A program made the translations under genes and the position numbers. From Planctomycetota bacterium (GTDB lineage Bacteria > Planctomycetota > Phycisphaerae > Sedimentisphaerales > Anaerobacaceae): a DNA stretch of 64,000 nt. The notes below the pieces were generated by a model. The model was not told the DNA's origin. It saw only the letters and a program-made list of their open reading frames with translations, and did not search any database. The first letter of the stretch is position 1. Each line of letters starts with the position of its first letter. Location of the stretch: positions 34,766 through 98,765 of the forward strand of contig JALORE010000001.1 in the NCBI GenBank assembly GCA_025459125.1, in the 5' to 3' direction. Below, piece by piece: positions 29,634-37,680 of this stretch.

Positions 29634-30184
29634 GGGCGCCTCTTGGGGATGCCGTCCGTCGGGTCGACCCATGATCCCATCTCCGAGCCGATGGTGATGC
29701 TCTTGCCCACGCGCAGCAGGCGCTCGCGGAACTGCTCGTCGGTCTCATCCAACTGCCGACCAACCCGATCTTGCATGTGCTGATCGAGGATGCCGCTGTG
29801 CTGTCCGAGCTGGAGCTTGCGTGCAAGCGCATCGGGCAGCCGCACGACCATCGGCACGTCGACGTAGCCGTCCGGACGTGGGCCAACGGCCGAGGGAAGC
29901 GCCGAGATCATCCGCTCCAGCTCGTCGGCGGTGGCGTGACCAAGCTCGGCATCCACGCGACAGCCGAACTCGGTAGCCCACCGTTCCCATCGGGCACGGT
30001 CCTCGAAGAACGGCGTCCGCCTCCACTCGCGCAGCAGCGCCGCCAGGCGGTCCGCGCGCGAGGGCAAGCGCGACACCCCATGATGTCGCTCGCGCCACTC
30101 CACGTCCAACATCTCGGTCACCCGCTCGGGCGCGTCCTTGAAGATCGCGTCCAGTATCGCCGCGGCCAGCTCGCGGTTGGTCAT
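29630..30184 (-). CDS. Hypothetical protein, 184 aa
   Basis: ATG at 30184 (MTNRELAAAILDAIFKDA). Helical N-terminus; VDVPMVVRLPDALARKLQLG near residue 120 resembles the strand-helix of ribbon-helix-helix proteins, which would make it DNA-binding. The tail has GSWVDPTDGIPKRRP. Not assigned. Confidence 0.5.
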   Translation of the reverse strand: MTNRELAAAILDAIFKDAPERVTEMLDVEWRERHHGVSRLPSRADRLAALLREWRRTPFFEDRARWERWATEFGCRVDAELGHATADELERMISALPSAVGPRPDGYVDVPMVVRLPDALARKLQLGQHSGILDQHMQDRVGRQLDETDEQFRERLLRVGKSITIGSEMGSWVDPTDGIPKRRP

Positions 30185-30573
30185 GGGCGTTCTCCGTTGT
30201 CGTGCTCGCAGCCTTCGCACACCTCCTCGCAGCCATCGCATACCCCCTCGCCAGGGGCATCGACGATGCCCTCGAAGTGGCCGGGCGGGTCCACGTCGGT
30301 CAGCGGTACGAACGCGACTCCCTCGACCACCTGCACGTCCACCACCTCCTTCGGCCCGTTGACCCAGCCCTCCTGGAACTCGTCGGCGGACATGGGCGCG
30401 CGGTCGATGACCTTGGGCGCGTGCTCCACCACGTCCTTCCAGTCCATGTTCCCCGCGGCCCAGTCGATCAGGTCGTGATCATCTTCCGGAGCATGTCCAT
30501 ACTGGCGCTCGAAGTCGTCAATCACGATCTGGGCCGGAACATCCCAGCGGCTGCTGTCGGGCATCATCTTCAT
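30181..30573 (-). CDS. Acidic protein with Cys repeat tail, 130 aa
   Basis: MKMMPDSSRWDVPAQIVIDD; many Asp/Glu; ends GVCDGCEEVCEGCEHDNGER, a CxxC-x4-CxxC tail repeated from a GCE unit. Possible metal binding. Unknown function. Confidence 0.55.
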   Translation of the reverse strand: MKMMPDSSRWDVPAQIVIDDFERQYGHAPEDDHDLIDWAAGNMDWKDVVEHAPKVIDRAPMSADEFQEGWVNGPKEVVDVQVVEGVAFVPLTDVDPPGHFEGIVDAPGEGVCDGCEEVCEGCEHDNGERP

Positions 30574-30878
30574 CGAAGCACCGCCTCTGGTGAGGCCAGC
30601 TCGGACAGGAGCATCTCCCGCTGGCGAGCGTCCTGATCAGCCGCGTGCGACTGCTCGACCAGGGCCTTGACCACCACGTCCTGGTCTGGGAGCTCAACCC
30701 CCAGGTGGCCGCACATGCGCTCGGCCCCCAGCAACAGGGCCGCCCCAAACAGCTGCCACTCGCCGACGGTCATTATCACCAGCCCGCACAGGGCCAGCTG
30801 TCCCGGGGTCTCACCCGCGCGGACACGCATGTGGACGTGGCCGCCCTTGGCCTCACTCTCGATTCTGATTGTCAGCAT
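30570..30878 (-). CDS. Hypothetical protein, 102 aa
   Basis: ATG at 30878 (MLTIRIESEAKGGHVHMR) with GGAGGTAGG directly upstream; the 310-aa track ORF is a read-through. Contains a hydrophobic helix LVIMTVGEWQLFGAALLLG and a helical charged C-terminus. It may be a small soluble helical protein; no motif. Confidence 0.6.
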   Translation of the reverse strand: MLTIRIESEAKGGHVHMRVRAGETPGQLALCGLVIMTVGEWQLFGAALLLGAERMCGHLGVELPDQDVVVKALVEQSHAADQDARQREMLLSELASPEAVLR

Positions 30879-31642
30879 CCTACCTCCAACGACCGGGCAG
30901 TGCCCGGGTGTCGTGCGCTGGGCCGGGGCCAGCGACTGTGGAAGACCCAGCGCCCCTTGGGCGGGGGCGCATGCTCGAAGTACCGTGACAACATGGTCGA
31001 TGGGTTCCACCGGCCGTTGGCCTGGTCGCGAACCGCACGGGCATCGGCAACTGTCACCTGCCCAAGCTCCAGGCAGCGCCGTTCGAGTAACACCGCCGCG
31101 ACCGACCAGGGGGTCACCCGCTCGGGGCTGGGTACGCCGGCGGGCACCTGCGGTACCACCATCGGCAGAGTCTCTGGCCTCCGCGTCTGCCAGCGGTACC
31201 AGCGCCACCAAATCGGCGCTGGCCTGGCACCGTTCCAGCCGTAGGTCGTCGCGAGGTTCAGCGGCGGGTGGACGCCGCCGAGCCACGTCTGGTACTCGTT
31301 CTCGGGTGGTCGCGCGACCAGGAGTCGCAGGTGCTGGGCGACGAGGCAGAAGTGGGCGCGGTTGCCGCGGCGGGCATTCTCGGTTCGCCCGGGCCAACCG
31401 CCGACCAGGACCAGCCGATAGTGGGGGCCTCGGGCCAGGGCATTGCGCCTCCGGACGCTCAGGTAGGTGCCCATGTCGGGCATCGCCTGGATCATCCCCC
31501 ATTGGTCGGCCTGGAGCTTGGACTGGACACCTACCTGGACCTGGCCACGAACCATCAGGATGTCCCAGCCGGCGGTCTCGGGATAGGCGGTCCAGCCCGA
31601 GCAGGCGTCGATGAACTGCTGGCAGAGGTCCGCCTCGGTCAT
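30872..31642 (-). CDS. PD-(D/E)XK-like phage protein with altered active site, 256 aa
   Basis: ATG at 31642 (MTEADLCQQFIDACSGWT), coupled by ATGA. YPETAGWDILMVRGQVQVGV followed by QSKLQADQW follows a phage family whose usual form is WDIL...IGVEAKL, a PD-(D/E)XK core. Here the Glu of E-x-K reads Gln (VQSK), so cleavage activity may be lost. The second half is Pro/Trp-rich with a helical end (SVAAVLLERRCLELGQVTVA). Confidence 0.55.
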   Translation of the reverse strand: MTEADLCQQFIDACSGWTAYPETAGWDILMVRGQVQVGVQSKLQADQWGMIQAMPDMGTYLSVRRRNALARGPHYRLVLVGGWPGRTENARRGNRAHFCLVAQHLRLLVARPPENEYQTWLGGVHPPLNLATTYGWNGARPAPIWWRWYRWQTRRPETLPMVVPQVPAGVPSPERVTPWSVAAVLLERRCLELGQVTVADARAVRDQANGRWNPSTMLSRYFEHAPPPKGRWVFHSRWPRPSARHPGTARSLEVGC

Positions 31643-31962
31643 CGCCCGATCCATTGGCGCAACGGCCGACGGTGGCACAGCAGTCGCTGGCTCATCACCC
31701 AGTTGCCAGTGGGCTCGATAATCTGGTCCCGCTCGGCTTCCTTCATCACCGCGCCCATCGCCCGGGGCTCCCGTGGGGCGATGGCCGTCAGCTGTGCCCA
31801 CACGTCATCGGTCGTGAATGCCAGATGTTTTCTGGCCAGAAACTCAACAACCGACCTGGCTTCGGTCATCCAATCGTCCGGCGCATGCTCTCCAACCTGC
31901 TCGATAGCCCGGTCCCTGAGATTCTTTCCCGCGACCGCGTCGAACAGCTCTGTCTGTTGCAT
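31639..31962 (-). CDS. Conserved small phage protein, 107 aa
   Basis: ATG at 31962 (MQQTELFDAVAGKNLRDR). The order GKNLRDRAIEQVGEHAPDDW, DDVWAQL..., AMGAVMKEAERDQIIEPTGN then a basic Arg-rich end is shared by many phage hypothetical proteins and looks like a winged helix. Function unknown. Confidence 0.6.
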   Translation of the reverse strand: MQQTELFDAVAGKNLRDRAIEQVGEHAPDDWMTEARSVVEFLARKHLAFTTDDVWAQLTAIAPREPRAMGAVMKEAERDQIIEPTGNWVMSQRLLCHRRPLRQWIGR

Positions 31963-31985
31963 GGTGGGCCCCCCTTTCTTGTTGC

Positions 31986-32366
31986 TCACAGGGTTCCCCC
32001 TCTCCGGAAGTCCGGCACCGCCCGCTGGTCCACTCGCACAAACAGGTGAAGCACATTCGGATGGTGGTTCACCCACTCTCGCCGCGGGGGGAGCACCTGC
32101 ACCGCGCAGCTGTCGGTGCCAAGGAAAATCTCCTTGACCGCTACCAGCTCATCCCACGTCGGCAGCCGCCCGCGGGCGCTCACGCTGACATGCCGCCAGC
32201 GGTTGCCATCGCGCTCAAGCGCCTCACTCAAGATCACGGCCAAGCCGTCGCGGTAGGTATAGCTGAAGGCGTCGCGACGCTGCCAATGGGGCGGCAGGAT
32301 TGCCGGAGCTGCCGTTGGCTCGGTCGGTCCGCAATCCCAGTCAACGTGTGGGATGATTGGCAACAT
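31986..32366 (-). CDS. Hypothetical protein (DUF7694-like?), 126 aa
   Basis: TGATG overlap fixes ATG at 32366 (MLPIIPHVDWDCG). RWRHVSVSARGRLPTWDELV followed by VKEIFLGTDSCAVQVLPPRR and NHHPNVLHLFV is a pattern I associate with a small phage family of unknown role. Weak family claim. Confidence 0.55.
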   Translation of the reverse strand: MLPIIPHVDWDCGPTEPTAAPAILPPHWQRRDAFSYTYRDGLAVILSEALERDGNRWRHVSVSARGRLPTWDELVAVKEIFLGTDSCAVQVLPPRREWVNHHPNVLHLFVRVDQRAVPDFRRGGTL

Positions 32367-32692
32367 CAGTGTACGACCTTCCCTGGCAACGACCCGCTCG
32401 CGTCCACGATCTCAGACACGGGCACGATCTCCATCTTCATCCCCTCGGAGACCAGCCGCACGAGGTACTCGCGATGGGTTATGGACAAAAGAGCCGATCC
32501 CAACATATCCGACGCTGTCGGACCGGAGAAGTTGGCCCAGTTGATCAGCCCCACAAACGCGCCCATCAGCGCCGCAGCCGCTTGCGGCAGGGACAGGCCG
32601 CAGATCTGGAGCGTGACGACCAGCGCACGGATCGCGGCCTCGATCTCGTTGCTGAACTCGAACTCGAACTTGGGATCGGCGTCATCAGCCAT
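32366..32692 (-). CDS. Hypothetical helical protein, 108 aa
   Basis: ATG at 32692 (MADDADPKFEFEFSNEIE). Hydrophobic segment LQICGLSLPQAAAALMGAFV could be a buried helix or a membrane segment. No motif. Confidence 0.55.
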   Translation of the reverse strand: MADDADPKFEFEFSNEIEAAIRALVVTLQICGLSLPQAAAALMGAFVGLINWANFSGPTASDMLGSALLSITHREYLVRLVSEGMKMEIVPVSEIVDASGSLPGKVVH

Positions 32693-32882
32693 CGGCCCGG
32701 GCCTCCAGTCCGAAGACGATGATCGACAGGCAGTGGAACTCGCGGTCCGAGCTCTGGAGCACTCGCGTGTCGACGATGCTACCTCCCCAGCTGCCGAGCC
32801 AGTCGGCCACCCGCTGCCCAAGCTGCTCGCGGTCTCTGGCCTTGGTCGCGCTGAATACCTTGATCGTGTCGTACTTTCCCAT
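32685..32882 (-). CDS. Small hypothetical protein, 65 aa
   Basis: ATG at 32882 (MGKYDTIKVFSATKARDR) with GGAAGGG upstream. Compact alpha/beta (REQLGQRVADWLGSWGGSIV, LSIIVFGLE). It lies 2 nt after the helicase stop. Not recognised. Confidence 0.6.
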   Translation of the reverse strand: MGKYDTIKVFSATKARDREQLGQRVADWLGSWGGSIVDTRVLQSSDREFHCLSIIVFGLEARADG

Positions 32883-32884
32883 GT

Positions 32885-34561
32885 TCATCCCTTCCTGTTG
32901 AATGCCCGTGTCAAGATCATCGCCGCCTGGCCCTTGGTGATGGCCGGCGGGTGCGGTATCCGCATGCGCTTGAGCAACTCCAACTGCTTGTCCGTAGCCG
33001 GCCCGTTTCGCCAGGCTGCCCGGGTATCCAAGAGCTTCTTGCATTGGGGGTCTTGTTCCTCGGCCATGGCCTCGGCCTCCTTGAGCGCCCCGCGCAGGGT
33101 ATCCATCGGCGGTCGATCCAGGGAGGCAGCCGGTGGTGCCAGGAACCGCACGCTCCACCGCCCGAGGCGATCCTGCCGCACTACCATCCGCCGGCGTTTG
33201 GTCATCGCCAGGACGTACCCTTCGCCGTCTGTGGTCGGCGTCCACTGGAGCGTGGTCCAGCTCGACAACTCCGGCGGAACGTCTGCGGCGAAAAACTGGA
33301 TCTCGGTCACGGCCAGCGCCAGGTTTTCCAAGGTCTCGATCTTCGACGTGTCGATCCAGGGGAATTTCTCCTCGAACAGCTGCAGCTGTTCCAGAACTCG
33401 CTCGGGGCGGTCCACTTTCCGCATGCGCGGAGGCAACCCGAACAGGGTGTTGAGCGTGATCAACTTGTGGCGCCCGGCCTGGCCAGTGAAGTCCAGCACC
33501 AGACAATCGGACTTGCCCGGAGACCGCCGAATACCGCGGCCAATCATTTGCATGTAGAGCAGGCTGGACTTGGTTGGACGGCACATGAGGATGCAGTCCA
33601 CGCGCGGCTCGTCAAACCCCTCGGTCAGCACCATGCAGTTGGTGAGCACCTGCAGATCGCCGGCGGCGAACCTGGCCAGGATCTCCCGGCGCTCATCTCG
33701 CGGTGTGGCTCCGGTCAGCACCTCCGAGCTCCGGCCGACGGCCCTGAAGCTCGCGCACAGCTGCTCGGCATGTGCTACGTCGACGCAGAAGGCGACGGTG
33801 CGGGTCCGGTCTTGCGCCTGCTGGAGATAGCCGGCCAGCACCTCCCGATGGCGTTCCTCCTGGTTCACCACCTTCGCCAGCTCGGCCACCGCGAAGTCGC
33901 CAGCACGGGTGGACACCTCCGACAGGTCGATCCCGGTCTTGACCTGCAGACCCCTGATCGGGGCCAGCCACCCGTCGCGCATGGCCTGCAGCAGCGGGTA
34001 GTCGTAGGCGATCTCCTCGAACACCGCTCCCAGGCCCACCTGGTCGGCACGGTTAGGCGTGGCGGTCCATCCGATCAAGGGCATCGGAGCAACGCCTCCG
34101 GAAAGAAACCCCATATGTCCCAATACGTTGGTGAAGGTTTTGGCAGTAGAATGATGACACTCGTCGATGATCACCAGCCCGAAGTCCTCGGGGTTCAAGT
34201 CTGCCAGACGCCGTCCTTGCAACGTCTGGATGCTCGCGATCATCACCTGGGCGTCTCCGGCACGCCGGTCGGCCTGCTCGACACCCACCGTGAGGTCTGG
34301 GCTGATGGCCGCGATCTTGCGCGCGGCCTGGTCGAGCAGCTCCTCCCGGTGGGCGATGATCAGCGTGCGCTTGGCGGGAGCCAAGCGCGATGGCAGCTGG
34401 GCAAAGGTCACGGTCTTGCCCGTGCCAGTGGGCATGGCCACCAGTAGCCGATTCTTTCCCAGCCGCAGGTGCCGCTCTATCTCGGAGAGCGCCTGCTGCT
34501 GATAGGGTCGCAGCGTCATCTCCCGAGCACCCACCTGGCCCAGCTGCACAACCTCGCCCAT
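32885..34561 (-). CDS. SF2 DEAD/DEAH-type helicase, 558 aa
   Basis: Motif I AMPTGTGKT (42-50), Ia TLIIAHREELL, II VIIDECHH (130-137), III GWTATPNR (164-171), V LTEGFDEPR (312-320), VI QMIGRGIRRSPGK (338-350): a full superfamily-2 set of the RecQ-unrelated 'ResIII/UvsW-like' kind. A C-terminal 150 residues are specific to this protein. It may unwind branched or R-loop DNA in replication and recombination, like T4 UvsW. AGGAGAGG precedes the ATG. Confidence 0.9.
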   Translation of the reverse strand: MGEVVQLGQVGAREMTLRPYQQQALSEIERHLRLGKNRLLVAMPTGTGKTVTFAQLPSRLAPAKRTLIIAHREELLDQAARKIAAISPDLTVGVEQADRRAGDAQVMIASIQTLQGRRLADLNPEDFGLVIIDECHHSTAKTFTNVLGHMGFLSGGVAPMPLIGWTATPNRADQVGLGAVFEEIAYDYPLLQAMRDGWLAPIRGLQVKTGIDLSEVSTRAGDFAVAELAKVVNQEERHREVLAGYLQQAQDRTRTVAFCVDVAHAEQLCASFRAVGRSSEVLTGATPRDERREILARFAAGDLQVLTNCMVLTEGFDEPRVDCILMCRPTKSSLLYMQMIGRGIRRSPGKSDCLVLDFTGQAGRHKLITLNTLFGLPPRMRKVDRPERVLEQLQLFEEKFPWIDTSKIETLENLALAVTEIQFFAADVPPELSSWTTLQWTPTTDGEGYVLAMTKRRRMVVRQDRLGRWSVRFLAPPAASLDRPPMDTLRGALKEAEAMAEEQDPQCKKLLDTRAAWRNGPATDKQLELLKRMRIPHPPAITKGQAAMILTRAFNRKG

Positions 34562-34570
34562 CGGCCTCTC

Positions 34571-34765
34571 CTATCCTGCCACCGGCTCAGGTGGAGTCGC
34601 GCGCCGGATTCGCTGTTCCGGCGCGTAGTGGTAACCTCCGATGGCCAGAAGGACCTGATACAGGCGGATCCCGCAGCACTTGTAGATCGTAGCAGCCTGC
34701 CAGGTCTCTCCATCAAGCGACACCTCGACAACTTCTCCAGCTCCGAACGTGGTCAGCATGCCCAT
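34571..34765 (-). CDS. SH3-like small protein, 64 aa
   Basis: ATG at 34765 with GAGG 8 nt upstream. MGMLTTFGAGEVVEVSLDGE then WQAATIYKCCGIRLYQVLL looks like a small barrel (Tudor/SH3). It resembles the 91-aa protein at 10.4 kb. Function unknown. Confidence 0.6.
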   Translation of the reverse strand: MGMLTTFGAGEVVEVSLDGETWQAATIYKCCGIRLYQVLLAIGGYHYAPEQRIRRATPPEPVAG

Positions 34766-34770
34766 GGTTG

Positions 34771-35007
34771 CTACCTCGGGGGCCAGTGCCAGGTGTTGAC
34801 CGCGGGATCGTCGCTGTAGCGCACGACCCCTGCCTGGCCGGTCACGGGATCAATCGGCTGCATCGGCGCGTCGTTGGCGTCGAGAAACAGGTGCAGACCC
34901 ACCGCTCGCCCATCCTCCAGCACGCGGGTTACGATAGCGGGGCGCTCCTCGCCGTTGGGTAGAACATAGCGAACGATTCTTCCGGGGGTGATGTTCTGCG
35001 GCGTCAT
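34771..35007 (-). CDS. Small beta-barrel-like protein, 78 aa
   Basis: MTPQNITPGRIVRYVLPNGE then RPAIVTRVLEDGRAVGLHLF: a pattern of short barrel proteins common in phages. Coupled by ATGA. It is similar in style to its 64-aa neighbour. Confidence 0.6.
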   Translation of the reverse strand: MTPQNITPGRIVRYVLPNGEERPAIVTRVLEDGRAVGLHLFLDANDAPMQPIDPVTGQAGVVRYSDDPAVNTWHWPPR

Positions 35008-35309
35008 GGCCTGTCTCCTTTCGATATGGCCGGGTCGACCAGGCTCTCGCCCGAGAGCGTGACAGCCCAGCGGTCATAGTGTTCCAGTGACGCCCAGCTG
35101 ACCAGCCGCCATCCGACGGCCTCGGCCCAGGCGATGTAGAGCTCCAGCAACTGCAACGGGGTGATGCTCCGGCGCGGTCGCCCAGCCGGCTGCTCGTAAT
35201 CGAACTCGGGCAACCACGGAGCCAAGGCCGCGATCTCCTCCCTGTCGAAGGTGCAGGCCCAGTCGAACAGCTGCTGGTCGGTCAGGTTGATGATCCTCGT
35301 TTGCTTCAT
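35004..35309 (-). CDS. Hypothetical protein, 101 aa
   Basis: ATG at 35309 (MKQTRIINLTDQQLFDWA) following the ATGA overlap. Helical, Trp-rich (WAEAVGWRLVSWASLEHYDR). No family recognised. Confidence 0.55.
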   Translation of the reverse strand: MKQTRIINLTDQQLFDWACTFDREEIAALAPWLPEFDYEQPAGRPRRSITPLQLLELYIAWAEAVGWRLVSWASLEHYDRWAVTLSGESLVDPAISKGDRP

Positions 35310-35569
35310 CCTATCCTCTCTAGCCGGATCTCGAACGGCTGGCTGTTCTGCTCGAACCAGGCGGCGTACTCGGCTATGACCCGCTCGGACCACCAAGCGA
35401 GCGCAAGCAAGTCTTTGGCCCCTGTCCTACTGAGCAGGGGCATGGTCTGGTCGTACAGCAAACGGATCTCGTCATCCCGCCCCTGCGCACGAGGGTACTG
35501 GCGCAGTTCCCGCAGGCGGACGTGCCGCCGGTGCAGCTCGTCAACTCCCACCTGCAACACCTCGATCAC
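35306..35569 (-). CDS. Hypothetical helical protein, 87 aa
   Basis: GTG at 35569 coupled by GTGA; begins (V)IEVLQVGVDELHRRHVRL. Entirely helical with charged surface and aromatic core. No motif. Confidence 0.55.
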   Translation of the reverse strand: MIEVLQVGVDELHRRHVRLRELRQYPRAQGRDDEIRLLYDQTMPLLSRTGAKDLLALAWWSERVIAEYAAWFEQNSQPFEIRLERIG

Positions 35570-36015
35570 CGGATGCACCGCAGCTCCGCTTCCATGGCGC
35601 TGCAGGCCATGCCCAGGTCCGCGTGGATGTCCAGGTTGATACCCGTGGCTCGGAGGGCTCCGGCGAGAGCAGGGGCTGCCGAGGGAAAGGTGCCGGACAC
35701 CCCCACCACCGGAGAACGCGCTCGATTGTTGCGGCACAGGCCCAGGAGATAGCCGAACTCCCACTCAGACCACGAGGGGCTGTCGATCCAGATCAGGGAC
35801 GCATCGGCAACCTCGATCATGGGCACAAGCCATCGCAGGAACACCTCCGGCTCGGCCCCCTCCGGCCATGCCCCGCAGACGATGCAGCCGGCGCGCGGCT
35901 CTAGTTCTTCGGCGGCCCGCAGCTGCCAGTTGCCGTAGCTACCCAGCAGGATCCCCATCGGCCTGGGGGTCTTGCCGTTGGGGCCCATCGGCGCGCTTGG
36001 AAACGTGACGATCAT
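35566..36015 (-). CDS. Nucleoside 2-deoxyribosyltransferase-like protein, 149 aa
   Basis: ATG at 36015 (MIVTFPSAPMGPNGKTPR). LIWIDSPSWSEWEFGYLLGL places an acidic residue in the S-x-x-x-E/F-G-x region used by NDT-type glycosidases, and the overall size fits. Cleavage of nucleoside bonds is possible. Shorter on the N-terminal side than typical; moderate doubt. Confidence 0.5.
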   Translation of the reverse strand: MIVTFPSAPMGPNGKTPRPMGILLGSYGNWQLRAAEELEPRAGCIVCGAWPEGAEPEVFLRWLVPMIEVADASLIWIDSPSWSEWEFGYLLGLCRNNRARSPVVGVSGTFPSAAPALAGALRATGINLDIHADLGMACSAMEAELRCIR

Positions 36016-36319
36016 GCCGCACCTTCTGTCCTCGCCGGATGCGCTTGTCTTTACGCACGGCCTCTCGCCGGTCGTAGGCATCGCGCATGCGAACGCCCTC
36101 GCAAGTCAGTCGCGCAAACCACACCGCCAGCTGCTCTCGGCTCTCGGCCCGGGTTCTGGTCTTCTGCCCACCTGCCCGCTCACAGAAAACCCGCCTAAAC
36201 TCGGCCAGTCCACGCTTCTCCAGCCAAGTGCGACACCCGGACGGAATCTGGACAGCGGACCAGTAGATGCGGATCTGCCCAGATTGCACGTAACGGAGGG
36301 CGATGCCGTCGCGCCTCAT
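35939..36319 (-). CDS. Basic hypothetical protein, 126 aa
   Basis: ATG at 36319 (MRRDGIALRYVQSGQIRI), coupled by ATGA to the nuclease gene. N-terminal 50 residues form a compact unit with EKRGLAEFRRVFCERAGG. The last about 30 residues (HDRHVSKRADGPQRQD) overlap the next gene by 77 nt and look out-of-frame, so the natural end may be earlier. Confidence 0.5.
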   Translation of the reverse strand: MRRDGIALRYVQSGQIRIYWSAVQIPSGCRTWLEKRGLAEFRRVFCERAGGQKTRTRAESREQLAVWFARLTCEGVRMRDAYDRREAVRKDKRIRRGQKVRHDRHVSKRADGPQRQDPQADGDPAG

Positions 36320-37680
36320 CTCCACTCCCAGCGTTCAACCCGCTTCTTGCGGATCAGCCCCAGCTCGCGCAGGCGGTCCAGAAACGCCCGCCGTCCATCG
36401 GGAGCTACGCCCTTGCCCTTGAGTCCGTCTTCGATGCCGCTCTTGGTGGTCTTGGCCGCGGCCAAAGCCGTCTTCTGGTCGGTCAGCTTCATCAGTTCAG
36501 CCAGGCACCCCGCGGCATCCACGATCTCATCCCGGTCGCGCTGTTGTGGACCCCACGAGTGACCCGACACCGGGTCTGCCACAGATCCGTTCTCCAGGAT
36601 CCATGCCTTGGCCGCGGCCATCCCGGCTTCGAGCCGCTCCTCCACCAATGGCACCGCCAGCAGGAACCGCAGCACCTGCTCGGGCGCGGTGAAGGTCCCC
36701 TCGACATAGGGAGCGATCTCGGCGGTGGAGATGTCGCGGCCATGATTGCGATAGGCCGTGCAGTGTTGACGTACGAGACAGGTGCGGCACTGGGCCCCGA
36801 CGTTGAACGTGGCCCGCCCGGCCCAGGCGGTCTCGGCCTCGTCCTGGACGACCTTCTTGGCCAGCTCCAGCACCGTCCCCTCAAGCTCGATCACCTCCGC
36901 GCGCCGGTAGTAAACCAGATAGCGTCGGACATCCACCCTTGCCAGGTTTAGCTCGGCGGCCGTACCCACGCCGTAGGCGATCATCTGGATGTCCTCGGCG
37001 ATGTCCGGTAGCATACTCGGGTCGTTGTAGAACTTCCAGTCGGCCACCACCGCCCGGTCTCCCTGGACCTGCACCAGATCCCGCGTGCCAGTGACCAGTA
37101 CCTCGCCAGCTTGGTACTGCATCGGCGCCTCGCATCGGGTGCTCATCGCCCCTGCCAGCGAGATCTTGCCCTCGGTGGCCAGGAAGCCCAGAAACTCGAC
37201 GATCTCCTGGATGAAGCCCAGGCCGGCCTCCTGGGTTTCGAGGTACTGTCGCATGGCGGCCGAGCCCTGGGTGAAGGCCAGCTCCAGAGCCGCGTGTCCC
37301 AGGGTGCCGACACTGGTGTAGGATGTCGACGTATCGACATCGCGCCGCTTGAGCCGGGCCGACAGAAAAATCGATCCCGGGCAGGTGAGGCCGAGATTGA
37401 GCGCCGAAGCCCGGATGGTCGGGCCCTCGCGCTTGGGCTGCGCCGGAACCATCGCCACCTCGGCCCACGGCATGCCCGCGGACTCCAAAGCCACGTCGAG
37501 CTTGCTCAGGGTTCCCTGGCCAATCCCCATGCAAAGCTGCCAGAATTGCCTACCTCGCTTCCGGATCTCCTCCGCGTCGTTGACTGCGCCCTCTTTGGCT
37601 AGCACTTTCATGATCGACGAGAGCGCGCGCCCCTTGATCCCGCACAGATCCTGCACCACCACGTCACACCCCCATCCCAT
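36316..37680 (-). CDS. RecB/Cas4-like nuclease with Cys cluster, 454 aa
   Basis: ATG at 37680 (MGWGCDVVVQDLCGIKG) is chosen; in-frame GTG codons 12-25 nt later are alternatives. GTRDLVQVQ (Asp201) and VVADWKF (Asp214, Lys216) give the PD-(D/E)XK core, with QMIAYG after it. LGLTCPGSIF (Cys100) plus QCRTCLVRQHC (Cys298, 301, 307) are the four Cys of the Fe-S cluster seen in Cas4/AddB-type nucleases. It lies beside a putative annealing protein, as in phage recombination pairs. Probable 5'-3' or ssDNA exonuclease. Confidence 0.82.
   Translation of the reverse strand: MGWGCDVVVQDLCGIKGRALSSIMKVLAKEGAVNDAEEIRKRGRQFWQLCMGIGQGTLSKLDVALESAGMPWAEVAMVPAQPKREGPTIRASALNLGLTCPGSIFLSARLKRRDVDTSTSYTSVGTLGHAALELAFTQGSAAMRQYLETQEAGLGFIQEIVEFLGFLATEGKISLAGAMSTRCEAPMQYQAGEVLVTGTRDLVQVQGDRAVVADWKFYNDPSMLPDIAEDIQMIAYGVGTAAELNLARVDVRRYLVYYRRAEVIELEGTVLELAKKVVQDEAETAWAGRATFNVGAQCRTCLVRQHCTAYRNHGRDISTAEIAPYVEGTFTAPEQVLRFLLAVPLVEERLEAGMAAAKAWILENGSVADPVSGHSWGPQQRDRDEIVDAAGCLAELMKLTDQKTALAAAKTTKSGIEDGLKGKGVAPDGRRAFLDRLRELGLIRKKRVERWEWR

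Noticed and set aside
29430-30260. Possible CRISPR-like regular repeats
   Set aside because: No direct repeat-spacer periodicity found here or elsewhere in the window.
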